12,986 nucleotides of DNA, taken from NCBI GenBank assembly GCA_030149115.1, contig JASBSE010000571.1, positions 1-12,986 on the forward strand, written 5' to 3'. The stretch comes from Winogradskyella sp. (GTDB lineage Bacteria > Bacteroidota > Bacteroidia > Flavobacteriales > Flavobacteriaceae). The notes below the pieces were generated by a model. It saw only the letters and a program-made list of their open reading frames with translations. It made no database searches and was not told the origin of the DNA. This document shows, one piece after another, positions 7,063-12,986 of this stretch. Position numbers and translations under genes: made by a program. Positions within the stretch are counted from its first letter, which is position 1. Each line of letters starts with the position of its first letter.

Positions 7063-8067
7063 ATGGATAAACTATCTTTTTCTTTTATTGTTCCTGTATA
7101 CAATAGACCTGAAGAGACTAAAGAACTTCTTGAAAGTTTTACAGACTTAGAAGGTGATTTAGATTATGAGATTGTCATTGTAGAAGATGGTTCTTCTTTA
7201 AAATCAGAGGATATTGTTAACAGTTTTAATAACCAACTAAACATCTCTTATTACTATAAGGAAAATTCAGGTCCAGGTGATTCTAGAAACTATGGAATGA
7301 AACATGCTAAAGGGAACTATTTTATCATATTAGACTCAGATGTTATTTTACCAACCAATTATTTAGTAGAAGTCAATAAGTTTCTTTCAGGAAATTATTA
7401 CGCTTGTTTTGGTGGCCCTGACGCTGCACATGAGTCTTTTTCAAATCTTCAAAAAGCAATAAATTTTGCAATGACCTCTTTTATAACAACGGGAGGTATA
7501 AGAGGCGGAAAAAAGCAAATAGAAGATTTTCAGCCTAGAAGCTTTAATATGGGATTATCTAAAAAAGCTTTTCTAGAAACAGGTGGCTTTGGGAAAATTC
7601 ATCCAGGAGAAGATCCAGATTTATCACTTAGATTATTAAAACTAGGTTTTAAGACCACCTTAATAAAAGATGCTTTTGTGTTTCATAAAAGACGCATATC
7701 ATGGTCTAAGTTTTATAAACAGGTTAATAAGTTTGGTATGGTAAGACCAATACTTAATCAATGGCATCCAACATCAAAGAGCATTATGTACTGGCTGCCA
7801 ACTTTCTTTACATTTGGTTTAATAGCTGCAAGTATACTTGGCTTATTTAATATTATGATACCAATATATTTGTATGTTTTTTATTTTAGTATAGCTTTTG
7901 TATTGGCTTTGTTTAGTAGTAGAAGTTTAGTGGTAGCATTGTTGTCTTTAGTTGCTATTTTAATTCAGTTTTTTGGTTACGGTTACGGATTTATAAAATC
8001 TACAATTAATCTGGTAGTGTTAAGAAAGCAACCAGAGAATGCTTTTCCTTATTTATTCTTTAGATAA
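7063..8067 (+). CDS. Family 2 glycosyltransferase with C-terminal membrane helices
   Basis: This 334-residue protein has a GT-A-fold family 2 glycosyltransferase domain facing the cytoplasm. It would transfer a sugar from a nucleotide-sugar donor to a glycan or lipid-linked acceptor. The N-terminus has the family opening FSFIVPVYNRPEET (5-18). EDGS (41-44) is the nucleotide-contacting loop, DSD (91-93) is the metal-binding DxD motif, and PGEDPDLSLRL (181-191) carries the expected acidic catalytic-base motif. Three hydrophobic helices at roughly 243-262, 264-284 and 288-308 anchor the C-terminus in the inner membrane. The start at 7063 was chosen because an in-frame GTG at 7027 lies inside the terminator hairpin, and because MDKLSFSFIVPVYNR is the normal GT2 start. 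Only one base separates its stop from the ATG of the next gene. Donor and acceptor cannot be told from the sequence. Confidence 0.85.
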   Translation: MDKLSFSFIVPVYNRPEETKELLESFTDLEGDLDYEIVIVEDGSSLKSEDIVNSFNNQLNISYYYKENSGPGDSRNYGMKHAKGNYFIILDSDVILPTNYLVEVNKFLSGNYYACFGGPDAAHESFSNLQKAINFAMTSFITTGGIRGGKKQIEDFQPRSFNMGLSKKAFLETGGFGKIHPGEDPDLSLRLLKLGFKTTLIKDAFVFHKRRISWSKFYKQVNKFGMVRPILNQWHPTSKSIMYWLPTFFTFGLIAASILGLFNIMIPIYLYVFYFSIAFVLALFSSRSLVVALLSLVAILIQFFGYGYGFIKSTINLVVLRKQPENAFPYLFFR

Positions 8068-8068
8068 A

Positions 8069-9025
8069 ATGTGTTCAAAAAAGAAGACTAGCATAATAGA
8101 AATTCTTAAAAAGCGAAATATTAATCGTTTTGGGATCTTTTTGGGTATAGCTTTTATTTTTCTCATTTTTTCTAAACTCTCTAGTGATTATAATCAACCG
8201 ATAAAAATAAAAATACAGTTTACCGACTTGGCTGAAGAAATAATAATTAAGTCAGACTCGTCTAACACTATTGAAGCTATTGTGGAAGCCAAAGGTTTTG
8301 CACTAATACCTTATGTTTTTAATAATTCTGAAACTATTAGTTTAAATGCAAATGAGGATGTAATAGTTAATCAAAATGAATTTGTTTTTCAAGTCCAAAA
8401 AAATAGTTTTCTATTAGAAGAGCAGTTAGGGGATTCGTACAAAATACGATCGCTAAAACCAGATTTATTACATATAGCTTATTCTAAAAGAGCATCTAAG
8501 TCCGTACCTGTTAAGCTAAATTATAATATTAAGTATGCGACAGGATATGATTTGTACGGTAACTTTAATTTAAGTAAAGATAGTGTCAAAATTGTTGGGC
8601 CAATAGATAAGATTACAGATATTGCTTATGTAACCACTAATGAATTAAAGTTGGTTGAGGTTAATACAAACATAAAAACATCTGTTACGTTTAATAAAAT
8701 TGAAGATGTTGAAGTGTTTCCTAAATCAATAAACGTAGAAGCAGATGTTAAGCGCTTTACCGAAGGTAAGATTGAGGTACCTATAACTATAATTAATAAG
8801 CCAGAAAACATACTAATTAATTACTTTCCAAAGACAGTAACCCTTTCATATTATGTAGATTTAGAAAGTTTTAATTCTATCACACCATCTGAGTTTTCCG
8901 TAGAGTGCGATTATAGTCTTATCAATAGCAATCAGACGTATTTTGTTCCTAAAATTGCTAAAATGCCTGAGTTTATTAAACGCGTTAATATAAAACAAAA
9001 ACGCATAGATTTTATAAGGTTGTAA
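8069..9025 (+). CDS. Membrane-anchored YbbR-like domain protein
   Basis: The predicted protein has 318 residues: a short basic N-terminus, one hydrophobic segment (about 21-37) and a long beta-rich domain expected to face the periplasm. Residues about 145-208 resemble a YbbR repeat (VPVKLNYNIKYATGYDL, then VKIVGPIDKI). In Firmicutes, YbbR/CdaR proteins partner the diadenylate cyclase CdaA, but no cyclase gene is present here, so the role is unknown. The ATG at 8069 was preferred to one at 8039, which would overlap the glycosyltransferase by 29 bases and add ten residues before the basic start. The stop TAA shares one base with the ATG of coaE (TAATG), so the two are probably translationally coupled. 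The family assignment rests on the repeat pattern, the topology and the coaE neighbourhood. Confidence 0.72.
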   Translation: MCSKKKTSIIEILKKRNINRFGIFLGIAFIFLIFSKLSSDYNQPIKIKIQFTDLAEEIIIKSDSSNTIEAIVEAKGFALIPYVFNNSETISLNANEDVIVNQNEFVFQVQKNSFLLEEQLGDSYKIRSLKPDLLHIAYSKRASKSVPVKLNYNIKYATGYDLYGNFNLSKDSVKIVGPIDKITDIAYVTTNELKLVEVNTNIKTSVTFNKIEDVEVFPKSINVEADVKRFTEGKIEVPITIINKPENILINYFPKTVTLSYYVDLESFNSITPSEFSVECDYSLINSNQTYFVPKIAKMPEFIKRVNIKQKRIDFIRL

Positions 9026-9618
9026 TGATGGTAGTTGGTTTAACGGGCGGTATAGGAAGCGGTAAAACTACAATAGCAAAGTGGTTTCAATCCCAAGATA
9101 TACCTGTTTACATAGCAGATAAAGAAGCTAAGGCGTTAATGAACCGTTCTAAAGTAATAAAGCGAAAACTTAAAGCTCTCTTTGGTGAAGAAGCGTATGT
9201 GGATGATAAATTAAATAGAGATTATTTGGCTTCAAAAATTTTTAATGATAGAACGTTGTTGTCTAAGATGAATGCTATTGTTCATCCAAAAGTTGCATCG
9301 CATTTTAAGAGATGGTTAAAAAAGCAAGATTCGCCTTACGTTATAAAAGAAGCAGCAATAATTTTTGAAAATAATTTAGAATACCAATACAAGTATATTA
9401 TAACGGTTGTTGCAGACAAAAATTTAAGAATAGAGCGTGTTATGAAGCGGGATAACGCTTCAAAAGAAAAGATAGAATCTATTATAAATAATCAACTTTC
9501 TGACGAAGAGAAGATTAAAAAGTCACACTTCGTGATTCAAAACAATAAACTGGAAGAAGCTAAGTCACAAGCTCTGTCTATTCATCAAATTTTATTAGAA
9601 AAGTCAAAGGCACAATAA
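9025..9618 (+). CDS. coaE: Dephospho-CoA kinase
   Basis: This cytoplasmic enzyme phosphorylates the 3'-hydroxyl of the ribose of dephospho-CoA using ATP, the last step of coenzyme A synthesis. Its 197 residues are the usual length. The Walker A loop GLTGGIGSGKTT is at 5-16, followed by IADKEAKALM (30-39), which fits the CoaE segment usually written DAD. IVHP is at 85-88, the strand KEAAIIFEN (108-116) corresponds to the family's LLFE segment, and the lid region RDNASKEKIESIINNQ (142-157) is present. All expected motifs are seen, with no truncation. Two adjacent ATG codons (9025 and 9028) could start it; the first overlaps the upstream stop. It is the last gene of the glycosyltransferase-YbbR-coaE run. 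No hairpin terminator is evident in the 66 bases after it. Confidence 0.93.
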   Translation: MMVVGLTGGIGSGKTTIAKWFQSQDIPVYIADKEAKALMNRSKVIKRKLKALFGEEAYVDDKLNRDYLASKIFNDRTLLSKMNAIVHPKVASHFKRWLKKQDSPYVIKEAAIIFENNLEYQYKYIITVVADKNLRIERVMKRDNASKEKIESIINNQLSDEEKIKKSHFVIQNNKLEEAKSQALSIHQILLEKSKAQ

Positions 9619-9627
9619 TCTTCTGTT

Positions 9628-9644
9628 TGTTAATGTAAGGTTAA
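9628..9644 (+). promoter_or_regulatory. Direct repeat TGTTAA-N5-GGTTAA, candidate autoregulatory operator
   Basis: TGTTAA (9628-9633) and GGTTAA (9639-9644) have an 11-base period, the same layout as the exact repeat at 737-753. The site lies about 40 bases upstream of the histidine kinase start, where an autoregulating OmpR-family regulator might bind. The match is imperfect and the region is very AT-rich. Confidence 0.33.
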
Positions 9645-9660
9645 ACATAATTTATGCTAA

Positions 9661-9680
9661 ATGTTAAAATGTTAAATTTG
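9661..9680 (+). promoter_or_regulatory. Tandem ATGTTAAA repeat overlapping a perfect -7 box of the two-component operon
   Basis: ATGTTAAA occurs twice head to tail (9661-9668 and 9669-9676). The second copy runs into TAAATTTG (9673-9680), an exact TAnnTTTG -7 box ending 4 bases before the ATG at 9685. A weak TTT (9651-9653) lies 19 bases upstream of the box at the -33 position. The overlap suits a repressor or autoregulator site, but this is inferred from position only. Confidence 0.4.
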
Positions 9681-9684
9681 GCTG

Positions 9685-11253
9685 ATGAGTAAAAAACTAT
9701 TCATCTTATTGGTGGTTTTAATGAGCTTATCGCTCATAGGTATCATTTTTGTGCAATCATTTTTTATTAACAATAGTTTAAAAAATGAGGAAGATAATTT
9801 TACGCGAAGCGTAACTAGGGCTTTAAGTTTCGTGTCTAGAGATATTCAGGACTACGAGATTAGAAAATTTTATAGTTTAATACAGCCTTACATTGCAAAC
9901 AATAGAGAGCCAGATTCCACAGCAATAAGACAATTGTATATTACGACCGAAGATGTTGTTAATGATCAAACAATAATTCATCGTAATACTATTTTAGAAG
10001 AGCGCTTTAAAGTGCCTTCATTGTTCTTTGAAATAGATACGGACAGTATAGATATAAGTAATTTTACTAGCGAGCGTACAACAGAATATTTTGACAGAAA
10101 TACGCTTGATGGTAATCAAGGTGTTAAACCCACGAAAACTCTTGTAGAATTTTCAAATCTTTCTGATATAGACAAAAAGGCTTATGAAGATACTTTCAAA
10201 ACCTTTTTAAGAGAAGTGCCTATATATAAGAGAGTTACTGCTTTGCAAGTTGAAACTTTGTTAAAAAGACACTTAAAGGATGAAGGGATTGATACTAATT
10301 TTGAATTTGCAATATACGATGATGATTTAGCGACCAAAGTGCAAACAAGAAATTTTGAAAAGAGTAATGCCTTTTTGGGTGTTCCAATTTTTTTAGACAC
10401 TAACAACGAAAGTAGTTATAGACTTTATGTCGATTTTCCTGAGCGAAAGAGATTTCTTTTGTCAACAATACTAAAAATGATAGTGTTATCCATAGTATTT
10501 ACAGGAGTTATCATTTTAGCTTATTCTAGTGCTATATACCAATTAATAAGACAACGTCAAATATCGCAGATAAAGACAGATTTTATTAATAATATGACGC
10601 ACGAGTTTAAAACACCAATAGCTACTATAAACTTAGCCTTGGATGCTATAAAAAATCCAAAAATCATAGCAGACCAAGATAAGGTAAAGCGTTATTTGGG
10701 TATGATTAAAGATGAAAACAAGCGTATGCACGCACAGGTAGAAAATGTTTTACGAATATCTAAACTAGAAAAAAACGAACTTAATATAAGTAAGGAGCGC
10801 CTTGAGTTGCACGACTTAGTTGAAGACGCCATAACGCACATAGAGTTAATAGTAGAAGATAGAAATGGGTATGTAAAGACACATCTCGATGCTACTCAAA
10901 CCTCTGTTTTAGCAAACGAGTCACACTTTACAAATGTTATAGTTAATATTCTAGATAATGCTGTTAAGTATTCAGACGACGAGCCAAAAATAGATGTTTA
11001 TACAGAAAATGTTGGAAATAACGTTATTTTAAAAATTGCCGATCAAGGTAATGGAATGTCTAAGCAAGTGGCAAAGCGTGTATTTGAAAAATTTTATAGA
11101 GAACACACAGGAAATGTGCATAATGTAAAAGGTCATGGGTTAGGATTAGCCTATGTAAAACAAATAATAGACGACCATCAAGGTCATATATCAGTAGAAA
11201 GTGAAAAAGGAAAGGGTAGTACTTTTATAATAAAGCTGCCGTTAATATCATAA
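9685..11253 (+). CDS. Membrane sensor histidine kinase (RprX-like)
   Basis: This 522-residue sensor kinase sits in the inner membrane, autophosphorylates on His and passes the phosphate to the regulator encoded next. The first membrane helix is at about 4-26. A periplasmic sensor region of some 230 residues (28-258) shows no motif I recognise. The second helix is about 259-283. The HisKA domain carries the H-box FINNMTHEFKTP with His306. The ATPase domain has the N-box NVIVNILDNAVKYS (417-430), G1 DQGNGM (453-458), F-box FEKFYR (467-472) and G2 GHGLGL (483-488), all intact. No HAMP linker is evident; only about 17 residues separate helix 2 from HisKA. Resemblance to RprX of Bacteroides and Porphyromonas rests on architecture and on the adjacent RprY-like regulator. 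Nine bases separate its stop from the regulator start. Confidence 0.9.
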   Translation: MSKKLFILLVVLMSLSLIGIIFVQSFFINNSLKNEEDNFTRSVTRALSFVSRDIQDYEIRKFYSLIQPYIANNREPDSTAIRQLYITTEDVVNDQTIIHRNTILEERFKVPSLFFEIDTDSIDISNFTSERTTEYFDRNTLDGNQGVKPTKTLVEFSNLSDIDKKAYEDTFKTFLREVPIYKRVTALQVETLLKRHLKDEGIDTNFEFAIYDDDLATKVQTRNFEKSNAFLGVPIFLDTNNESSYRLYVDFPERKRFLLSTILKMIVLSIVFTGVIILAYSSAIYQLIRQRQISQIKTDFINNMTHEFKTPIATINLALDAIKNPKIIADQDKVKRYLGMIKDENKRMHAQVENVLRISKLEKNELNISKERLELHDLVEDAITHIELIVEDRNGYVKTHLDATQTSVLANESHFTNVIVNILDNAVKYSDDEPKIDVYTENVGNNVILKIADQGNGMSKQVAKRVFEKFYREHTGNVHNVKGHGLGLAYVKQIIDDHQGHISVESEKGKGSTFIIKLPLIS

Positions 11254-11262
11254 AACCGAATT

Positions 11263-11976
11263 ATGGAAGAGCAAAACAAGAAAATTCTTTTGGTAGAAGA
11301 CGATCCAAATTTTGGAACCGTTTTAAAAGATTATTTAATGATGAACGATTACGACGTTGTCCATGCCAAAAATGGAATGGAAGGTTTTGAGAAGTTCAAA
11401 AAAGACGATTACGATCTATGTATTTTAGATGTAATGATGCCTTATAAGGACGGATTTACTCTAGCTAAAGAAATACGAGAAAAAAATACAGAAGTACCAA
11501 TTATATTCTTAACCGCTAAAGCAATGAAAGAAGATGTGCTTAAGGGGTATAAGGTTGGTGCAGATGACTATCTTAACAAGCCTTTTGATAGCGAAGTGCT
11601 TTTAATGAAAATTAAAGCAATTATGCAACGTAAGGCTACAGATTCTGTTGCTGATAGTAAGCAGTTTGAGTTTAAAATCGGTCGTTTTGATCTTAATTCT
11701 AAGCTTCGTTTCTTAAAATTTGATGGAGGTGAGCCAACAAAATTATCTCCAAAAGAAAACGAATTGTTACGTTTACTAGCCTTACACGAAAATGATTTAA
11801 TGCCAAGAGAGTTAGCATTAACAAAAATATGGAGAGATGATAATTACTTTACATCTCGTAGTATGGATGTGTATATTGCTAAATTACGTAAGTACCTAAA
11901 ACCAGATCCAAAAGTTGAAATTTTAAATATTCACGGTGAAGGGTTTAGGCTAGTAGTTAACGGAAAAGAAAGTTGA
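11263..11976 (+). CDS. OmpR-family response regulator (RprY-like)
   Basis: This 237-residue DNA-binding regulator is the probable partner of the kinase just upstream. The receiver domain (about 6-122) has the acidic pocket VEDD (11-14), phosphoacceptor Asp56 in LDVMMP, Thr84 and Lys106 in NKPF, so it should be phosphorylatable. A winged-helix domain of the Trans_reg_C type fills 137-232, with the recognition-helix region SRSMDVYIAKLRKYL (198-212) and the wing INIHGEGFRL near its end. The receiver sequence from FLTAK to NKPF resembles Bacteroidetes RprY. The target genes are unknown. The TGTTAA direct repeats upstream of the operon and of the secreted pair at 813 are candidate sites. The gene ends 47 bases from the convergent miaA stop, with a shared terminator between. 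Confidence 0.92.
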   Translation: MEEQNKKILLVEDDPNFGTVLKDYLMMNDYDVVHAKNGMEGFEKFKKDDYDLCILDVMMPYKDGFTLAKEIREKNTEVPIIFLTAKAMKEDVLKGYKVGADDYLNKPFDSEVLLMKIKAIMQRKATDSVADSKQFEFKIGRFDLNSKLRFLKFDGGEPTKLSPKENELLRLLALHENDLMPRELALTKIWRDDNYFTSRSMDVYIAKLRKYLKPDPKVEILNIHGEGFRLVVNGKES

Positions 11977-11990
11977 TTCTATTATAGATT

Positions 11991-12023
11991 AAAAAATCCG
12001 ATGCAATTAGTATCGGATTTTTT
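11991..12023. terminator. Bidirectional terminator between the response regulator and miaA
   Basis: A 12-bp stem (AAAAAATCCGAT at 11991-12002 with its complement at 12012-12023) encloses a 9-base loop. A T run follows it on the plus strand (12018-12024), and the A run at 11991-11996 supplies one on the minus strand. It serves the convergent genes, and its right arm touches the miaA stop codon (12023-12025). Confidence 0.88.
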
Positions 12024-12925
12024 TATATGTTTCTCTCGATGTATTCGATTATGTGAGTAACATCGGTAGTATAATCAAACCATTCTATAGTTGCATCTTT
12101 TCTAAACCAGGTTAGTTGTCGTTTAGCAAAACGTCTGGTATTTTTCTTTATTTCTGAAATGGCAAAGTCTAACGTCCATTCTCCTTCAAAGTATTTAAAT
12201 AGTTCTTTATAACCTACCGTATTTAGTGCGTTCAAATCTTTGTGTTTTAATAGATTTTTAGCCTCTTCAACCAAGCCGTTATTAACCATGATATCTACGC
12301 GTTGATTAATTCTATCATATATTGTAGATCGCTCTGCATTTAAGCCTATGGATAAGGTTTTAAAAGATCGAGACTTTTCAGGATTAGTTAAAAATGATGA
12401 ATAGGGTTGTCCAGACCCAATACAAATTTCTAAAGCTCTTATTAATCGCTGAGGATTATCTATTGCAATGGATTCGTATGCCTTATGATCTAAAGACTTT
12501 AATTCGCTTTGAAGTCCTTCAATACCTTCTTCTAAAAACCTTTTATTTAGATCAGTACGAATGTTTTTATCTATATCAGGAAAGTTATCTAAACCCTTGG
12601 TTACAGCTTTTACATAAAGCCCAGAACCACCAACCATTATAGCAACATTATTTTTTTTATGAATAGTTTCAATTTTAGACATTGCATCACGTTCAAAATC
12701 GCCGACACTATAGTTGTCATTTATTGAAATATGTTGAATGAAATGATGCTTTGCAGCTCGTAATTCTTCTTCTGAAGGTACAGCAGTACCAATATTCATT
12801 TCTTTAAAAAACTGACGAGAATCTGCAGAGATAATCTCTGTTTTAAAGTGCTGAGCAAGTTTTATACTGAGAGCAGTTTTACCAATGGCTGTTGGACCAA
12901 CTATAGATATAAGGGTTTTAGTCAT
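12023..12925 (-). CDS. miaA: tRNA dimethylallyltransferase
   Basis: This cytoplasmic enzyme moves a dimethylallyl group from DMAPP to N6 of adenosine 37 in tRNAs reading UNN codons. The 300-residue product has the P-loop GPTAIGKT (10-17), the DSRQ motif (35-38) whose Asp is the catalytic base in the family, VGGSGLY (98-104), NPQRLIRALE (157-166), TVGYKE (236-241) and RRFAKRQLTWFR (264-275), in normal order and length. At DSRQ-x6-IGTA the next residues are VP, where many homologues have KP. The start was set at the ATG at 12925-12923, giving MTKTLISIVGPTAIGKT. An upstream in-frame ATG at 12967 would add 14 residues not expected before the P-loop and lies within another apparent reading frame. 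The start overlaps the end of that upstream gene by 8 bases, which suggests cotranscription and coupling. Confidence 0.93.
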   Translation of the reverse strand: MTKTLISIVGPTAIGKTALSIKLAQHFKTEIISADSRQFFKEMNIGTAVPSEEELRAAKHHFIQHISINDNYSVGDFERDAMSKIETIHKKNNVAIMVGGSGLYVKAVTKGLDNFPDIDKNIRTDLNKRFLEEGIEGLQSELKSLDHKAYESIAIDNPQRLIRALEICIGSGQPYSSFLTNPEKSRSFKTLSIGLNAERSTIYDRINQRVDIMVNNGLVEEAKNLLKHKDLNALNTVGYKELFKYFEGEWTLDFAISEIKKNTRRFAKRQLTWFRKDATIEWFDYTTDVTHIIEYIERNI

Positions 12926-12986
12926 GATGAAGTTTGCATCCACATTTATGGCAGTATATAGCATCATCTTGATGCTTTTCTGCCAA
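12918..12986 (-). CDS. C-terminal 22 codons of an unidentified gene upstream of miaA, with zinc-ribbon-like tail
   Basis: Reading the minus strand from the window edge, a frame different from miaA gives LAEKHQDDAIYCHKCGCKLH followed by HD and a TAA stop at 12920-12918. The Cys-x2-Cys-Gly-Cys cluster looks like half of a zinc ribbon, or a short treble-clef-type tail, as found at the C-termini of many bacterial proteins. The stop lies 8 bases inside miaA in an ATGACTAA overlap typical of cotranscribed genes, which supports this being a real gene end. The rest lies beyond the window, so the family cannot be named. A chance open frame of this length is possible. Confidence 0.5.
   Translation of the reverse strand: MAEKHQDDAIYCHKCGCKLHHD

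Noticed and set aside
8039..8068. ATG start of the YbbR-like protein inside the glycosyltransferase gene
   Set aside because: It would cause a 29-base overlap and add ten residues ahead of the basic N-terminus; the ATG at 8069 follows the upstream stop by one base.

Overview
The window looks like chromosomal DNA from a marine-type member of the Flavobacteriaceae (Bacteroidetes). The evidence is the strongly AT-rich sequence, a FabI of the Bacteroidetes type, secreted proteins ending in type IX secretion (T9SS) C-terminal sorting domains (motifs such as YPNPV, and a final basic stretch ending in KN or KY), promoter -7 boxes of the form TAnnTTTG, and no obvious Shine-Dalgarno sequences. No tRNA, rRNA, CRISPR array, transposase or integrase was seen.

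Layout. (1) 1-676 is the 3' part of fabI (fatty acid synthesis), closed by a clear terminator. (2) 813-4254 holds two tandem, paralogous secreted proteins. Each has a signal peptide, seven Asp-rich FG-GAP/VCBS calcium-loop repeats (a likely seven-bladed beta-propeller), an ASPIC/UnbV domain and a T9SS sorting domain. They are 10 bases apart and followed by a terminator. (3) 4397-6988 is an 863-residue secreted modular protein (MAM-like and FN3 modules, a CUB-like domain and a T9SS sorting domain), again closed by a terminator. (4) 7063-9618 is a tight three-gene run: a family 2 glycosyltransferase with C-terminal membrane helices, a membrane-anchored YbbR-like protein and coaE (last step of CoA synthesis). 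(5) 9685-11976 is a two-component system resembling Bacteroidetes RprX/RprY: a membrane histidine kinase and an OmpR-family regulator. (6) 12023-12925 on the minus strand is miaA (tRNA A37 isopentenylation), convergent with the regulator and sharing a bidirectional terminator. A further minus-strand gene, of which only the last 22 codons are in the window, overlaps the miaA start and ends in a Cys-rich zinc-ribbon-like tail.

How the genes fit together. The outer parts (fabI, coaE, the two-component pair, miaA) are core functions. The three secreted proteins at 813-6988 are the accessory part and probably act at the cell surface or outside the cell in adhesion or macromolecule binding; no catalytic domain was recognised in them. 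I found no convincing new defence or mobile system. The most interesting non-coding signal is a direct repeat, TGTTAA-N5-TGTTAA with an 11-base period. It occurs upstream of the tandem secreted genes and, with one mismatch, upstream of the two-component operon, so it is a candidate binding site for an OmpR-family regulator. Four apparent gene starts were moved downstream of the longest possible reading frame, for reasons given in the entries.
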